37,113 bases of DNA, taken from contig JANSWP010000071.1 in NCBI GenBank assembly GCA_024743405.1, positions 1 to 37,113 on the forward strand. Reading direction: 5' to 3'. Source of the DNA: Bacteroidota bacterium. GTDB taxonomy: Bacteria > Bacteroidota > Bacteroidia > Chitinophagales > Saprospiraceae. Position 1 is the stretch's first letter; every line of letters starts with the position of its first letter. The position numbers were made by a program, and so were the translations under genes. The notes beneath the pieces were generated by a model. The model was given only the letters and a program-made list of their open reading frames with translations. It was not told where the DNA came from and searched no databases. Of this stretch, positions 1 to 8,532 are shown piece by piece.

Positions 1-295
1 AGGCAAAAAAGCAGCAAAACAGTTTTGGAATAAAATTCCAGCTATTTTGAAAAACTGCTTTTTTGAAACAGACGATTGGGAAGCTTATCGAAGCATCATT
101 CCTGCCGAAAAACATAAACTAGGAAAAGACTTAACCTTTTATATCGAAGGTTTTAATGCTACAGTTAGAGCCAGAGTTAGTCGTTTAGTTGGTAAATCTC
201 TGTCTTTTTCCAAAATAGATAAATGGCATAATTTAGCTATTGGATGGTTCTTCTGGAAATTTAATTTAGAACGGCAGCCTTACATTTGATTCACC
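1..295 (+). mobile_element. right end of an IS1-family insertion sequence
   Basis: The transposase C-terminus reaches 289 and recognisable LytTR coding sequence begins at about 292-298, so the element must end within a few bases of its stop codon. The terminal inverted repeat and the target-site duplication cannot be confirmed because the other end is not in the window. The right boundary is therefore approximate. Confidence 0.55.
2..289 (+). CDS. IS1-family transposase, C-terminal part (5' end lies outside the window)
   Basis: The reading frame is open from base 2 and ends at TGA 287-289; no start codon is in the window, so this is the C-terminal ~95 residues only. The motifs DDWEAY, then a basic stretch with IEGFNATVRARVSRL, then GKSLSFSK and a final H-N-L-A-I-G segment match the C-terminal half of IS1 InsAB' transposases (a catalytic Asp region, then the R-rich and SFSK motifs). 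IS1 transposases act on the element's own terminal inverted repeats and normally need a programmed -1 frameshift upstream, which would be outside the window. Its end abuts a broken LytTR gene, which suggests the element inserted there. The family call is secure; whether the whole element is intact cannot be seen. Confidence 0.85.
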   Translation, partial: GKKAAKQFWNKIPAILKNCFFETDDWEAYRSIIPAEKHKLGKDLTFYIEGFNATVRARVSRLVGKSLSFSKIDKWHNLAIGWFFWKFNLERQPYI

Positions 296-564
296 GCCAA
301 ATTCTTTTTATTGAAAGCTATGGCGAATACGTCAAAATCTACACAAAAGACGATGTGATATTGGCACTTCAGCGAACTTCTTTTATGGAAGAAATGCTAC
401 CTTCGGAGGATTTTATTCGAATCCATCGGTCACATATTATTAATGTTAATCAAATCAAGGAAATAGACGGGAATACCGTGGTAATTGAGCAACACAGATT
501 GACTATTAGCAAGCGAATGAAAGAAAAATTTATTTCGGTGATTGCAAAAAAAAGGATAATATAG
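286..564 (+). pseudogene. LytTR DNA-binding domain remnant, truncated by the IS element
   Basis: The frame starts at a TTG that overlaps the transposase stop. From the fourth residue it reads as a LytTR (PF04397) domain: QILFIESYGEYVKIYT, then RTSFMEEMLP, FIRIHRSHIINVNQI and LTISKRMKEKF, all hallmark LytTR segments in the right order. Normal LytTR response regulators are about 230-260 residues with an N-terminal receiver domain; here the receiver domain, the linker and the first beta-strand of LytTR are gone. That is what an insertion just upstream would do. A short protein from the TTG is possible but would lack phosphorylation control, so a pseudogene is the likelier reading. The acyltransferase gene follows 44 nt later on the same strand and may have been co-transcribed with it. 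Confidence 0.75.
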
Positions 565-608
565 AGGAATAAATCAGGTAAATTAAATGTATTCTTATCC
601 TATTTTAT

Positions 609-1733
609 ATGACTAAACAGAGACAACTTCACATTGATAATATTCGAGTTTTACTAACGGTCTTGGTGGTTTTACATCATTTGGCTATCACTTATGGCGG
701 ACCAGGCGGATGGTATTACCATGAAGTAAACTCGAATCAGGTGGCAGTCCTTTTAATGACGCTTTTTGTAGCGACAAATCAATCCTTCTTTATGGGGATG
801 TTCTTTATGATTTCTGCTTATTTTTTAGAAAAATCACTGAGAAGAAAGCCCCCTTTAATTTTAATTAAAGATAGATTAAGGCGGCTAGGAATTCCTTTGA
901 TTTTTTACGGTTTTATCGTTTCTCCATTTCTTATTTTTTTACTAATTAGATATGTAGATGGCCGAATTTTATCCATTCCTGAGTTTTTTAATACGGCCAC
1001 GTGGGTAACTTTTGGACCACTTTGGTTTGTCGCAGCTTTGCTGCTTTTTAGTGGAATTACACTTCTTATTAAACTATTGAAAGGTAATAATCAGGAGTTC
1101 AAAAATCGACTTTCAATGCCAAGTAACCAGAAAATAATCGCTTTTACGATTGTGCTTGGTGTGTTATCTTTCGTTACAAGAATTTGGTTTCCGGTTGGTT
1201 GGACATTAAGACCTTTTGGATTTCAATTAGGGCATTTTCCTCAATATATCGTGCTATTTATCATTGGTTATCAGGCATCCAAATACGATTGGTTGAATCA
1301 AATCACCTATCGACAAAGTATGAATTGTCTTAAGGGGGTTGTGGTGATGGTCTTTATTCTATTTCCTTTAGTGTTTCATTTTGGAGAAGCAGCAACTAAA
1401 GGAACGGATATTTTTATTGGTGGATTATACTGGCAATCGTTGGTTTTTAGTCTTTGGGAACAATTGGTTGGTATTGGAATTATTATAGTCTTATTGGGTC
1501 TTTTTAAAGAAAAATATACGAATCAAACGCTCCTTCTAAAAAACATGTCAGCAAGTGCTTATACGGTTTATATCTTTCACTCGGTTATTTTGGTTTTACT
1601 AGCATTATTGATCAAAAATGTTGAGTTAAGTGCGACTTTAAAATTCATAATTTCAGCTCCTATTGTTCTGTTTCTTTGTTTTTGGATTTCCAATCTGATT
1701 CGAAAACTGCCTTTTGCAAAAGGAATCTTATGA
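609..1733 (+). CDS. acyltransferase 3 family integral membrane protein
   Basis: A 374-residue polytopic membrane protein of the acyltransferase 3 family (PF01757; OafA/MdoC/YrhL-like). It opens with the family signature: a charged N-terminus with IDNIRVLLTVLVVLHH, where the Arg and the following His pair are the conserved active-site region, and then about ten hydrophobic segments. Members transfer acetyl or succinyl groups to extracellular sugars or lipids at the inner membrane. The substrate here cannot be told from sequence. The start is ATG 609. It lies downstream of the broken LytTR gene and is convergent with the metal-efflux operon. Expression may have changed if the original promoter lay upstream of the IS insertion. 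Confidence 0.85.
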   Translation: MTKQRQLHIDNIRVLLTVLVVLHHLAITYGGPGGWYYHEVNSNQVAVLLMTLFVATNQSFFMGMFFMISAYFLEKSLRRKPPLILIKDRLRRLGIPLIFYGFIVSPFLIFLLIRYVDGRILSIPEFFNTATWVTFGPLWFVAALLLFSGITLLIKLLKGNNQEFKNRLSMPSNQKIIAFTIVLGVLSFVTRIWFPVGWTLRPFGFQLGHFPQYIVLFIIGYQASKYDWLNQITYRQSMNCLKGVVVMVFILFPLVFHFGEAATKGTDIFIGGLYWQSLVFSLWEQLVGIGIIIVLLGLFKEKYTNQTLLLKNMSASAYTVYIFHSVILVLLALLIKNVELSATLKFIISAPIVLFLCFWISNLIRKLPFAKGIL

Positions 1734-1748
1734 GTTTCAATATTCGAA

Positions 1749-1797
1749 AAAAGTCTGATAGTAGAATGTTCTGACTTTTGACTTATTGAGTCTCAAT
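1749..1797. terminator. possible bidirectional terminator between convergent genes
   Basis: AAAAGTC (1749-1755) pairs with GACTTTT (1773-1779) across a 17-nt loop, and a second small palindrome ATTGAG-T-CTCAAT lies at 1785-1797. They sit between the convergent acyltransferase and RND pump genes. The stems are weak, so the call is tentative. Confidence 0.3.
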
Positions 1798-1830
1798 GAA
1801 GAACTAGGTAGCCTATCTTTGAGTATTACG

Positions 1831-4800
1831 TCAATTGTTATTTTTCCACATATAAATCGCAGGAATCACCAACAAATTCAAAAAAGTCGAACTAATCAAA
1901 CCTCCTAAAATAACCACTGCCATTGGGCTTTGGATTTCATTTCCAGCTTCATTTCCAGCCAACGCCAACGGGATCAAAGCCAAACCTGTAGTCAAGGCGG
2001 TCATTAAAATGGGGTTCAATCGGTCAAGTGAACCTTCGATAATTGTGGTTTTTAAATCTCGACCTTCATTATGTAAAACCTGATATCGACTGACCAATAG
2101 AATACCATTTCTCGCGGCGATACCAAATAAACTTATAAATCCAATGGTTGAGGCAATCGAAATGACACCAGAAGTGAAAAGGACGATAAACACGCCGCCA
2201 ATCAATGCTAAAGGCAAATTGAGTAAAACAATACCGGCTAAACTGAGGTTCCGAAATTCAGAATAAAGTAGCATGAAAATTAAGAAAATAGCGCCAATCG
2301 AGGTGATTAAAAGCATTTGAGTAGCGCGTTCTTCACTTTCAAATTGTCCGCCATATTCGATTCGATAATTTTTGGGAACGCTTATATTTTCACTGACTTT
2401 TGACTTGATCTCATTAACCACACTTCTTAAATCTCTACCTGCGACATTTGCCGAAACGACTATTTTTCGTTGAACATTTTCTCGATTGATTGAATTAGGA
2501 TTGCCCTTTACAATGACATCTGCAACATAACTTAAAGGTATCTTTTTCCCAAAATGTGTATCCACAATGGTGTTCCTGATAGCTTCAGCCGTATTCCGAT
2601 TTTGTGCGTCATATCGAACCATTAAATCAAAACTCCGTTGTCCTTCGAAAACTTGCCCAACTTTTTCACCCGCAAAAGCGACTTCAATGAAATCCATGAA
2701 ATCACCTAAATGAATGCCGTATTTGGCAAGCATCACTCGGTTTGGAATGATTTGCAATTGAGGCACTTCTACTTGTTGTTCAACATTCAAATCTACCAAT
2801 CCTGAAATTGGTTCTATTTGATTTTTGATTTGATTGCCCATATTGAACAATTTATTCAGATTCGTCCCGAAAATCTTAATCGCGATATTCGCCCGAGTCC
2901 CCGAAAGCATATGATCAATTCGGTGCGAAAGAGGTTGTCCAATGGTAATATTTACGCCGGGAATAACTGATAGTTTTTCCCTCACCTCTTCCAGAAATGC
3001 CTCCTCATTTCGATCAATCAAAGTGAATGGAACATCCAATTCTGAGGTGTTGATTCCTTGCGAATGTTCGGCCAATTCGGCTCTACCTGTTCGGCGGGCA
3101 GTGATATCGACTTCAGGGAATTCGAGTAAAATTTCTTCCGCCAAAGTTCCTATTTTATTTGATTCTTCGAGAGAAATACCAGGTACGGTTTCGACTGCAA
3201 TCACTAATGAACCTTCATTGAATTCAGGCAAAAAACTCCGCCCTAGCCCGCTCATTACCCAAACACTCACACCAAACAAAATAACAGCTGCTAAAACTAC
3301 TAATCGAGGCATTTTTATTACCCCATTCAATAATGTTCGATAGCCGCCAGATAAGTTTCTTTCCAACCAACTTCCTTCGGCATGTCGTGCCAATCTTTTT
3401 TCATTGGTTAATAAATAATGACTCAAAACAGGGGTCAAAGTGACCGCCACAAAAAGTGAAGTAAAAACTGCTACAATGAATGAAATACCCAATGGTTTCA
3501 ATAATCTGCCTTCCATTCCACTCAAGAAAAAAAGTGGGGTAAATGCAGCAATAATGATCAGTGTTGCGATCAAGATAGAGTTTCTAATTTCACTTGATGC
3601 GTCGAAAATAATACGAAGAGGAGATTGCCTTTCGGTGATGGGTTTGAGAATGTTTTCACGCAGGCGTTTGAATATATTCTCCACATCAATAATCGCGTCA
3701 TCAACCAGTGCACCAATCGCAATCGCCATACCACCCAAACTCATTGTATTGATGGTGAATCCAAATATTTTTAAGACGATAATTGTCACTAAAAGGGAGA
3801 TAGGTATGGCAATCAAAGAAATGGCTGTCGTACGCCAATTCAATAAAAATAAAAAGAGAATTATACTAACGAAAAGAGCCCCTTCCAACAATGTTTTTTG
3901 CAAATTATCAATAGATGCTTGAATAAAATCTGATTGCCGAAAAATGTGTTTATTAATGCTCACTTTTTCTGGTAATTGTCTTTGAATCTCCGTTAAAGTC
4001 TCATCAATTCGCTCCGTTAATTTTAAGGTATTTGCATTCGGTTGTTTCAAAACCGTGATAATTATGGATGGTTTAGCATTTACTCCGGAGTCCCCGATTT
4101 TTGGAGCAGCTCCGATTTTTACTTCCGCTACATCCTGAATGGTAATGGGTTTGTTTCCAGACATGGTTACCAAAGTTTCCCCAATCTTTTCTACTGAGCT
4201 TGTCCGACCTTCACCGTGAATTACATATTGATTACCATATTCATTGATATAGCCGCCAGAGGCATTTCTAGTCGAAGCCTCGGCTGCTGCCTGCAATTCA
4301 TTTAATGAAATATCAAAATATCTCATCTTTTGTGGTGACGCTAAAATCTGATATTGTTTGTAATCTCCACCCATAGTAATCACTTGTGCTACCCCTCCTG
4401 TCGCCAACAATTGAGGTCTAATATTCCAATCCGCCATCGTCCGTAAATCCATCGGTGGAAGACTGTCTGAGCTCAAACTTAAATACATGATTTCGCCCAT
4501 CAATGATGAAATAGGTGCGAGCACAGGGCTATCTACTCCTTTAGGTAGTTTACCCTTTATGGTTGCTAGTTTTTCGGCAACAATTTGGCGGGCTTTGTAT
4601 ATATCTGTACCCCATTCAAACTCTGCATATACGACTGAAAAACCCATAGCTGTCGAAGATCGAATTCGGCGAATGTTGGGCGCACCATTCAATGCCGATT
4701 CAATCGGATAACTGACCAATTTTTCGACTTCTTCGGTTGCCATTCCGTGAGCTTCTGTCATCACCGTCACCGTCGGTGCCGTTAAGTCTGGAAAAACATC

Positions 4801-4908
4801 GACATCCATTTCGGAGGCGATATAACCGCCTGAGATGGCGATTAGCGCATATAAGGCTAATACTATCAGACGATTTTGCAGTGAAAATTTTATTATTTGA
4901 TTAAGCAT
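1831..4908 (-). CDS. CusA/CzcA-family heavy-metal efflux RND pump
   Basis: An inner-membrane proton-driven pump of the heavy-metal RND class, about 1025 residues, the usual size. The start is taken at ATG 4908, because the 22 upstream in-frame residues are not pump-like and homologues begin with M-L-N-x-I-I-K-F-S-L-x-N-R. Visible landmarks are DVDVFPDLTAPTVTV after the first membrane segment, EVEKLVSYPIE, and in the TM4 region GALVDDAIIDVENIF, the place where RND pumps carry their proton-relay acidic residues. The VDDA/DVEN form differs from the classical CzcA and CusA versions, so the metal (Cu/Ag, Co/Zn/Cd or other) is not assigned. It is the last gene of a minus-strand operon with its fusion protein and outer-membrane channel, 90 nt after the TolC-like gene. 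Confidence 0.92.
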   Translation of the reverse strand: MLNQIIKFSLQNRLIVLALYALIAISGGYIASEMDVDVFPDLTAPTVTVMTEAHGMATEEVEKLVSYPIESALNGAPNIRRIRSSTAMGFSVVYAEFEWGTDIYKARQIVAEKLATIKGKLPKGVDSPVLAPISSLMGEIMYLSLSSDSLPPMDLRTMADWNIRPQLLATGGVAQVITMGGDYKQYQILASPQKMRYFDISLNELQAAAEASTRNASGGYINEYGNQYVIHGEGRTSSVEKIGETLVTMSGNKPITIQDVAEVKIGAAPKIGDSGVNAKPSIIITVLKQPNANTLKLTERIDETLTEIQRQLPEKVSINKHIFRQSDFIQASIDNLQKTLLEGALFVSIILFLFLLNWRTTAISLIAIPISLLVTIIVLKIFGFTINTMSLGGMAIAIGALVDDAIIDVENIFKRLRENILKPITERQSPLRIIFDASSEIRNSILIATLIIIAAFTPLFFLSGMEGRLLKPLGISFIVAVFTSLFVAVTLTPVLSHYLLTNEKRLARHAEGSWLERNLSGGYRTLLNGVIKMPRLVVLAAVILFGVSVWVMSGLGRSFLPEFNEGSLVIAVETVPGISLEESNKIGTLAEEILLEFPEVDITARRTGRAELAEHSQGINTSELDVPFTLIDRNEEAFLEEVREKLSVIPGVNITIGQPLSHRIDHMLSGTRANIAIKIFGTNLNKLFNMGNQIKNQIEPISGLVDLNVEQQVEVPQLQIIPNRVMLAKYGIHLGDFMDFIEVAFAGEKVGQVFEGQRSFDLMVRYDAQNRNTAEAIRNTIVDTHFGKKIPLSYVADVIVKGNPNSINRENVQRKIVVSANVAGRDLRSVVNEIKSKVSENISVPKNYRIEYGGQFESEERATQMLLITSIGAIFLIFMLLYSEFRNLSLAGIVLLNLPLALIGGVFIVLFTSGVISIASTIGFISLFGIAARNGILLVSRYQVLHNEGRDLKTTIIEGSLDRLNPILMTALTTGLALIPLALAGNEAGNEIQSPMAVVILGGLISSTFLNLLVIPAIYMWKNNN

Positions 4909-4998
4909 TGTTCTATGCGGTTGAAGGTAGATAGTGGACGGAGGATGGTGATAACAAGTTTTTGATGCTGTCAACCATCGACCATCGGGCGTAAACAG

Positions 4999-6192
4999 TT
5001 AATTACCTAGCCAATAATCCAACTCTAATTTCAATACATTGAATTCATAAAGGGCTGTCAAATATTGTTTTTTCACTAAGGCGAACTGCTCTAAGCTGTC
5101 TAGGTATTCTAGATATCTGATTTCGCCTTCTCGATAGGCTAGAAAATTTACTTCTTTCTGCTCGTTGACAATGGGAGCTAATTCCTCTTGCAAATAGACC
5201 AAAACATGCAGCGCATGTTGTAACCGAAAGCGCAATTCAGTGATTGTTAACTCTAATTTATTTCTTGATTCTTCGAGCTTGCTTTGCTGTATTTTTACTC
5301 CGATCTCGGCTGCTTCTGTTTGACCTCGATACGCTTTTTTGAAAAGTGGAACATTGACGCCGAGTTGATATGCAAAGAGTGGAAATTTGTCGTTTGCGGT
5401 TTGCAATTTTAGTCCTGAATTTATTTGAGGCAGAAGTTGTGTCTCTTGTTGTTTAACCTTGGAGGACGCCATTTCAATTTTAGCCTGTTGTATTTGTAAA
5501 TGCGGGTTTTCAGGCACAATATCGTCATACGAAAAAGAGGAAACAGTAGGCAATTCTCCTGCCACATCATAGACAATGTCTGAGCGTAAAATTTGATTAA
5601 ATAAAGATAACGCAATTTGGTATTGTTCATTCGAATGATCCAATGCCATTTGAGCTTGTCCAAGTCTCGAGCGCGCGGCTAGTTTGGGGATTTTTCCAGT
5701 TTCACCAGCATCTAATTGGGATTTAGTGATGTTCAAGAAATCTACATACAAGTCCAAGTTTTCTTTTGCCAATGCCTTTTCTTTTTTGGTCATCATCACT
5801 TTGTAGTAGGCACTCGTGACAAGTAGGTTCAAATCTCGGGCAGTCATGTCCAATTGTTTTTCTGCCACATTTACTCCACTTTGAAAGACCTTTTTCTGAG
5901 CTTCAATAGTTTTTGGTAAATAGAAGTTTTGTTGAAGATTTAAGGAATGGACACCAGTCTGATTTTTAAAATTAAATTCCTCGCTCGAAAGGTAAACTTG
6001 AGCAGGCGGACGCAATATTCCGGCATCCGCTATTTTGTTTTTCTGATCGACCAATAACTTCCCGCTTTTCAAACCCGTATTGTTGTGGTGTGCCATATCT
6101 AAAGCTCCTTCTAAAGTGATAAGTGGATATTGAGCAAAAGCTTGGAAGGATAAAAAAAGGAAGCTGATATATATCAATGATTGTCTTTTCAT
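4999..6192 (-). CDS. TolC-family outer-membrane efflux channel
   Basis: A 397-residue exported protein, slightly short for the family (usually 410-460). It has a signal peptide (MKRQSLIYISFLFLSFQAFA) followed by the alpha-helical repeat pattern of outer-membrane efflux proteins: LEGALDMAHHNN at the start of the mature part, a long Lys/Gln-rich helical segment, and a second repeat ending near the C-terminus with Y-L-T-A-L-Y-E-F-N. It should form the outer-membrane duct for the RND pump. It follows the membrane-fusion gene by 21 nt and precedes the pump gene, so the three are very probably one transcript. Confidence 0.87.
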   Translation of the reverse strand: MKRQSLIYISFLFLSFQAFAQYPLITLEGALDMAHHNNTGLKSGKLLVDQKNKIADAGILRPPAQVYLSSEEFNFKNQTGVHSLNLQQNFYLPKTIEAQKKVFQSGVNVAEKQLDMTARDLNLLVTSAYYKVMMTKKEKALAKENLDLYVDFLNITKSQLDAGETGKIPKLAARSRLGQAQMALDHSNEQYQIALSLFNQILRSDIVYDVAGELPTVSSFSYDDIVPENPHLQIQQAKIEMASSKVKQQETQLLPQINSGLKLQTANDKFPLFAYQLGVNVPLFKKAYRGQTEAAEIGVKIQQSKLEESRNKLELTITELRFRLQHALHVLVYLQEELAPIVNEQKEVNFLAYREGEIRYLEYLDSLEQFALVKKQYLTALYEFNVLKLELDYWLGN

Positions 6193-6213
6193 TATTATTT
6201 TAATTAATAGATT

Positions 6214-7710
6214 CTAATGTGTGTGTGCCGGAATTGCCGATGACATCGAAGCCATTTTTACTTGATAAGCTCCTGTTGTCACAACCTTATCACCTTCCAA
6301 AATTCCGGAAAGAATTTGCACATTTATGCCATCATTTATGCCCAATTTTACTTCCTTTTTTTCAAAGCTTTCCCCACTCATTTGGACATAGACGTAGTGT
6401 GTACCATAGTCTTCCATGAGGGCAGATTTAGGCAGAACCAGTGTATTATCAATTGAATTGGTCAATAAGAATAATTCTACAAAGGATCCCGGAATCAATT
6501 CTCCGACATTATCTAATTCAAAAATGACAGGAATAAAGCCACTACCATCTTCAATCATGTTGCCATAAGACACCAATTTACCGTTGTAATTTTTGATAGA
6601 TTGAACCTCTTTTTGGTAAGGCGTTTTGAAATTGGCTGATTGAATGTTTCGAAGACTAGGGAGATGGCTTTGGGAAACATCGGCATGTAACAACAATTTT
6701 TTATTCTGTGTAATTTCAACCAATGGCGTGCCTTCTTCTACAAATTGACCATCAGAAACCAATACATTTTTGATAATGCCTGACATAGGAGCACGAAGTG
6801 TTTGTCCCCCTTGATAGTTAGTTGTCAAAGTTTGAAATTCGGCTTCCGCAATCGAAAAATCCATCTTTCGACGTTCATATTCTTTTTGACCAATGATTTG
6901 TTGAGATATTAACGATTCGGCTCTTTCATAATCAGATTTAGTTTTGTCTAATCGGGCTTTTGCAATTTTAAAATCTTCTTCTAAACTTGCCTGAACTAAA
7001 CCTTTTGAACTGATCGAGAACAGCGTCTCTCCTGAATTAACCGCTCGCCCTACTTGCAATTTTTTATTCTTGAAAAAGACGATTCCACTCGTTCTGGCGG
7101 CAAGAATTTTTTCTTCTCCCTTTACAGGTTGTATTTCGCCAGAGGTATGAATCACTTTATGAATAGGTTTCGTTTTTACAGCCTCCAGCGAAAAGTCAAC
7201 TTTCCACGCTTGTTCTTTCAAAAAGGAAATTTCGTCACCTTCAGGTTGAGGAGGTCTGGCCATTAAAACCGCTTCTTTATCTGGATAAACAGGAATGTCT
7301 TTTAATAAAAAAGTATCATTGATAGAATTGGTGATTAGGATGATTTTGACATCAAAATCATGAATTTCTGAAGGTGCTAATTTAAGAACCCAAAGTCCTG
7401 GCGAATTAGGTGCGTCAGCGGTTTTCTCAATTACTGAATTTCCATTTTTTAATAATTGAATGATCGCTTTTCCGGATTCAATAGGTTTAAAACTGACTAA
7501 ATCCGTAAAATGAACAGCCAGAGAACTTTCTTGCCCTATTATCATTGGGGCAAAATCTACAAATAATTCTACTGTTTTTGACCAAATAGTGAATGAAAAA
7601 GGAGTCGGCTCTGGTTCTACAGTTGCATGATCGTGAGAGTGTGTTTGACACCCTGTTATTAATACAATCAATGCTGCCAAAGTAGCAACAGTGAAAAATA
7701 AATGCTTCAT
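6214..7710 (-). CDS. RND efflux membrane-fusion lipoprotein (CusB/CzcB-like) with N-terminal extension
   Basis: A 498-residue periplasmic adaptor anchored as a lipoprotein: a signal sequence ends in LITGC, and just after it comes a metal-ligand-like HSHDH. Residues ~35-145 form an extra N-terminal beta-rich domain, seen before the usual core in many Bacteroidota metal-efflux adaptors. The core follows: a lipoyl/barrel-sandwich half-motif (GEIQPVKGEEKILAAR), a coiled-coil hairpin rich in Lys/Glu at ~235-295, the returning half LRAPMSGIIKNVLVSDGQFV, and a C-terminal beta-barrel plus membrane-proximal domain. It should bridge the pump and the TolC-like channel. It is the first of the three efflux genes, 142 nt downstream of the small His-rich gene. 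Confidence 0.9.
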   Translation of the reverse strand: MKHLFFTVATLAALIVLITGCQTHSHDHATVEPEPTPFSFTIWSKTVELFVDFAPMIIGQESSLAVHFTDLVSFKPIESGKAIIQLLKNGNSVIEKTADAPNSPGLWVLKLAPSEIHDFDVKIILITNSINDTFLLKDIPVYPDKEAVLMARPPQPEGDEISFLKEQAWKVDFSLEAVKTKPIHKVIHTSGEIQPVKGEEKILAARTSGIVFFKNKKLQVGRAVNSGETLFSISSKGLVQASLEEDFKIAKARLDKTKSDYERAESLISQQIIGQKEYERRKMDFSIAEAEFQTLTTNYQGGQTLRAPMSGIIKNVLVSDGQFVEEGTPLVEITQNKKLLLHADVSQSHLPSLRNIQSANFKTPYQKEVQSIKNYNGKLVSYGNMIEDGSGFIPVIFELDNVGELIPGSFVELFLLTNSIDNTLVLPKSALMEDYGTHYVYVQMSGESFEKKEVKLGINDGINVQILSGILEGDKVVTTGAYQVKMASMSSAIPAHTH

Positions 7711-7852
7711 TGTATTTTTATTTTGGGAACAAGATCTATAGGTTAGATGTATATCAATTCGAATATAATGAACGACGAATTACACCAAGAACCGATAAGC
7801 TCATTTCAGTTGCCTAATATTATATAAAAAGGATTATCCTTATAGAGAGGAT

Positions 7853-8296
7853 TTAAACTAGAGCAGGAGGTGCTCTTGAAGGAATAGCTGATCTTAATAA
7901 TCTTTGAGTAGGTGATGGAGCATTGGGTGAGCTACTCAATGATTCAGAATCAACTCTAGTAACGATTATATTATTAGAACCAAAATGGAAATCGATAGTC
8001 CTGTTTAAGTCAAGGTTATTTTTAGACTGAAAATCAGAAGAAATAACTAAATGATCATTACCAAAATCATCGTTATCAATATGTCTTAATTCTTCGAATA
8101 AATGGCCTAAATAGTGGAAAATCCCAATGTGAAAATCTTGAGCAAGAAAAACTTTTTCTGAAACTTCATGACAATGAGAAACTTCACAAGATTCATCGAA
8201 AAGAGCTAGGTGGTCATGAGAAAAACTACAATTAAAGGCTACCAAGAGATAAGTAGTCAATAAAAAACGCCCTAATATGTTTTTCTTTTTACACAC
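7853..8296 (-). CDS. small exported His-rich protein of the metal-efflux locus
   Basis: About 147 residues, of no family I can name. There is no ATG anywhere in the frame. The frame extends up to a TTG at 8347, but that part lies across a promoter box (8301-8308), so I choose GTG 8296. That gives MCKKKNILGRF followed by a hydrophobic segment, a plausible signal peptide. The mature part opens with SHDHLALFDESC and EVSHCHE, then has more His (FHIGIFHYLGHLFEELRH) and ends in RAPPALV. Clustered His/Cys/Asp at the N-terminus suggests metal binding. It lies immediately upstream of the efflux operon on the same strand, so a periplasmic metal-sensing or metal-chaperone role is an inference. TTG 8260 is an alternative start. 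Confidence 0.6.
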   Translation of the reverse strand: MCKKKNILGRFLLTTYLLVAFNCSFSHDHLALFDESCEVSHCHEVSEKVFLAQDFHIGIFHYLGHLFEELRHIDNDDFGNDHLVISSDFQSKNNLDLNRTIDFHFGSNNIIVTRVDSESLSSSPNAPSPTQRLLRSAIPSRAPPALV

Positions 8297-8300
8297 GGAG

Positions 8301-8308
8301 CAAAGGTA
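8301..8308 (-). promoter_or_regulatory. Bacteroidota -7 box (TACCTTTG) for the His-rich gene
   Basis: On the minus strand the sequence reads TACCTTTG, a match to the TAnnTTTG element of the Bacteroidota housekeeping sigma factor. It ends 4 nt before GTG 8296, so transcription should start at or within a few bases of the start codon. No clear -33 TTG was found at the usual spacing. Confidence 0.5.
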
Positions 8309-8414
8309 ACGAAACCAAGTTGAATTATTATATGGATTTTGTTTCAATATGAAGTTGAGAGATGTATTTTATTGGTAAAAAAATAAACTTAGGGTGATAG
8401 GGTGAGGTAGGGGC

Positions 8415-8445
8415 AAAAAAAAACCCGAGGAACTCCCCTCGGGTT
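8415..8445 (-). terminator. rho-independent terminator of mqnD
   Basis: On the minus strand a perfect 9-bp stem AACCCGAGG/CCTCGGGTT (8422-8430 with 8437-8445, loop of 6) is followed by a run of T (A run at 8415-8421 on the plus strand). It lies ~90 nt after the mqnD stop and is oriented to stop that transcript before it reaches the metal operon promoter. Confidence 0.88.
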
Positions 8446-8532
8446 GGAAAAAAACGAATCTTACAATTCTTTAACCAAAACTTACACATTAAAACAAATG
8501 GCAATAAGTGTGCCAAAAAATTAAATATTTTT

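Noticed and set aside
2942-4711. Three open frames on the plus strand inside the RND pump gene
   Set aside because: They lie antisense to strongly conserved pump sequence, have no recognisable motifs and are explained by codon bias of the real gene.
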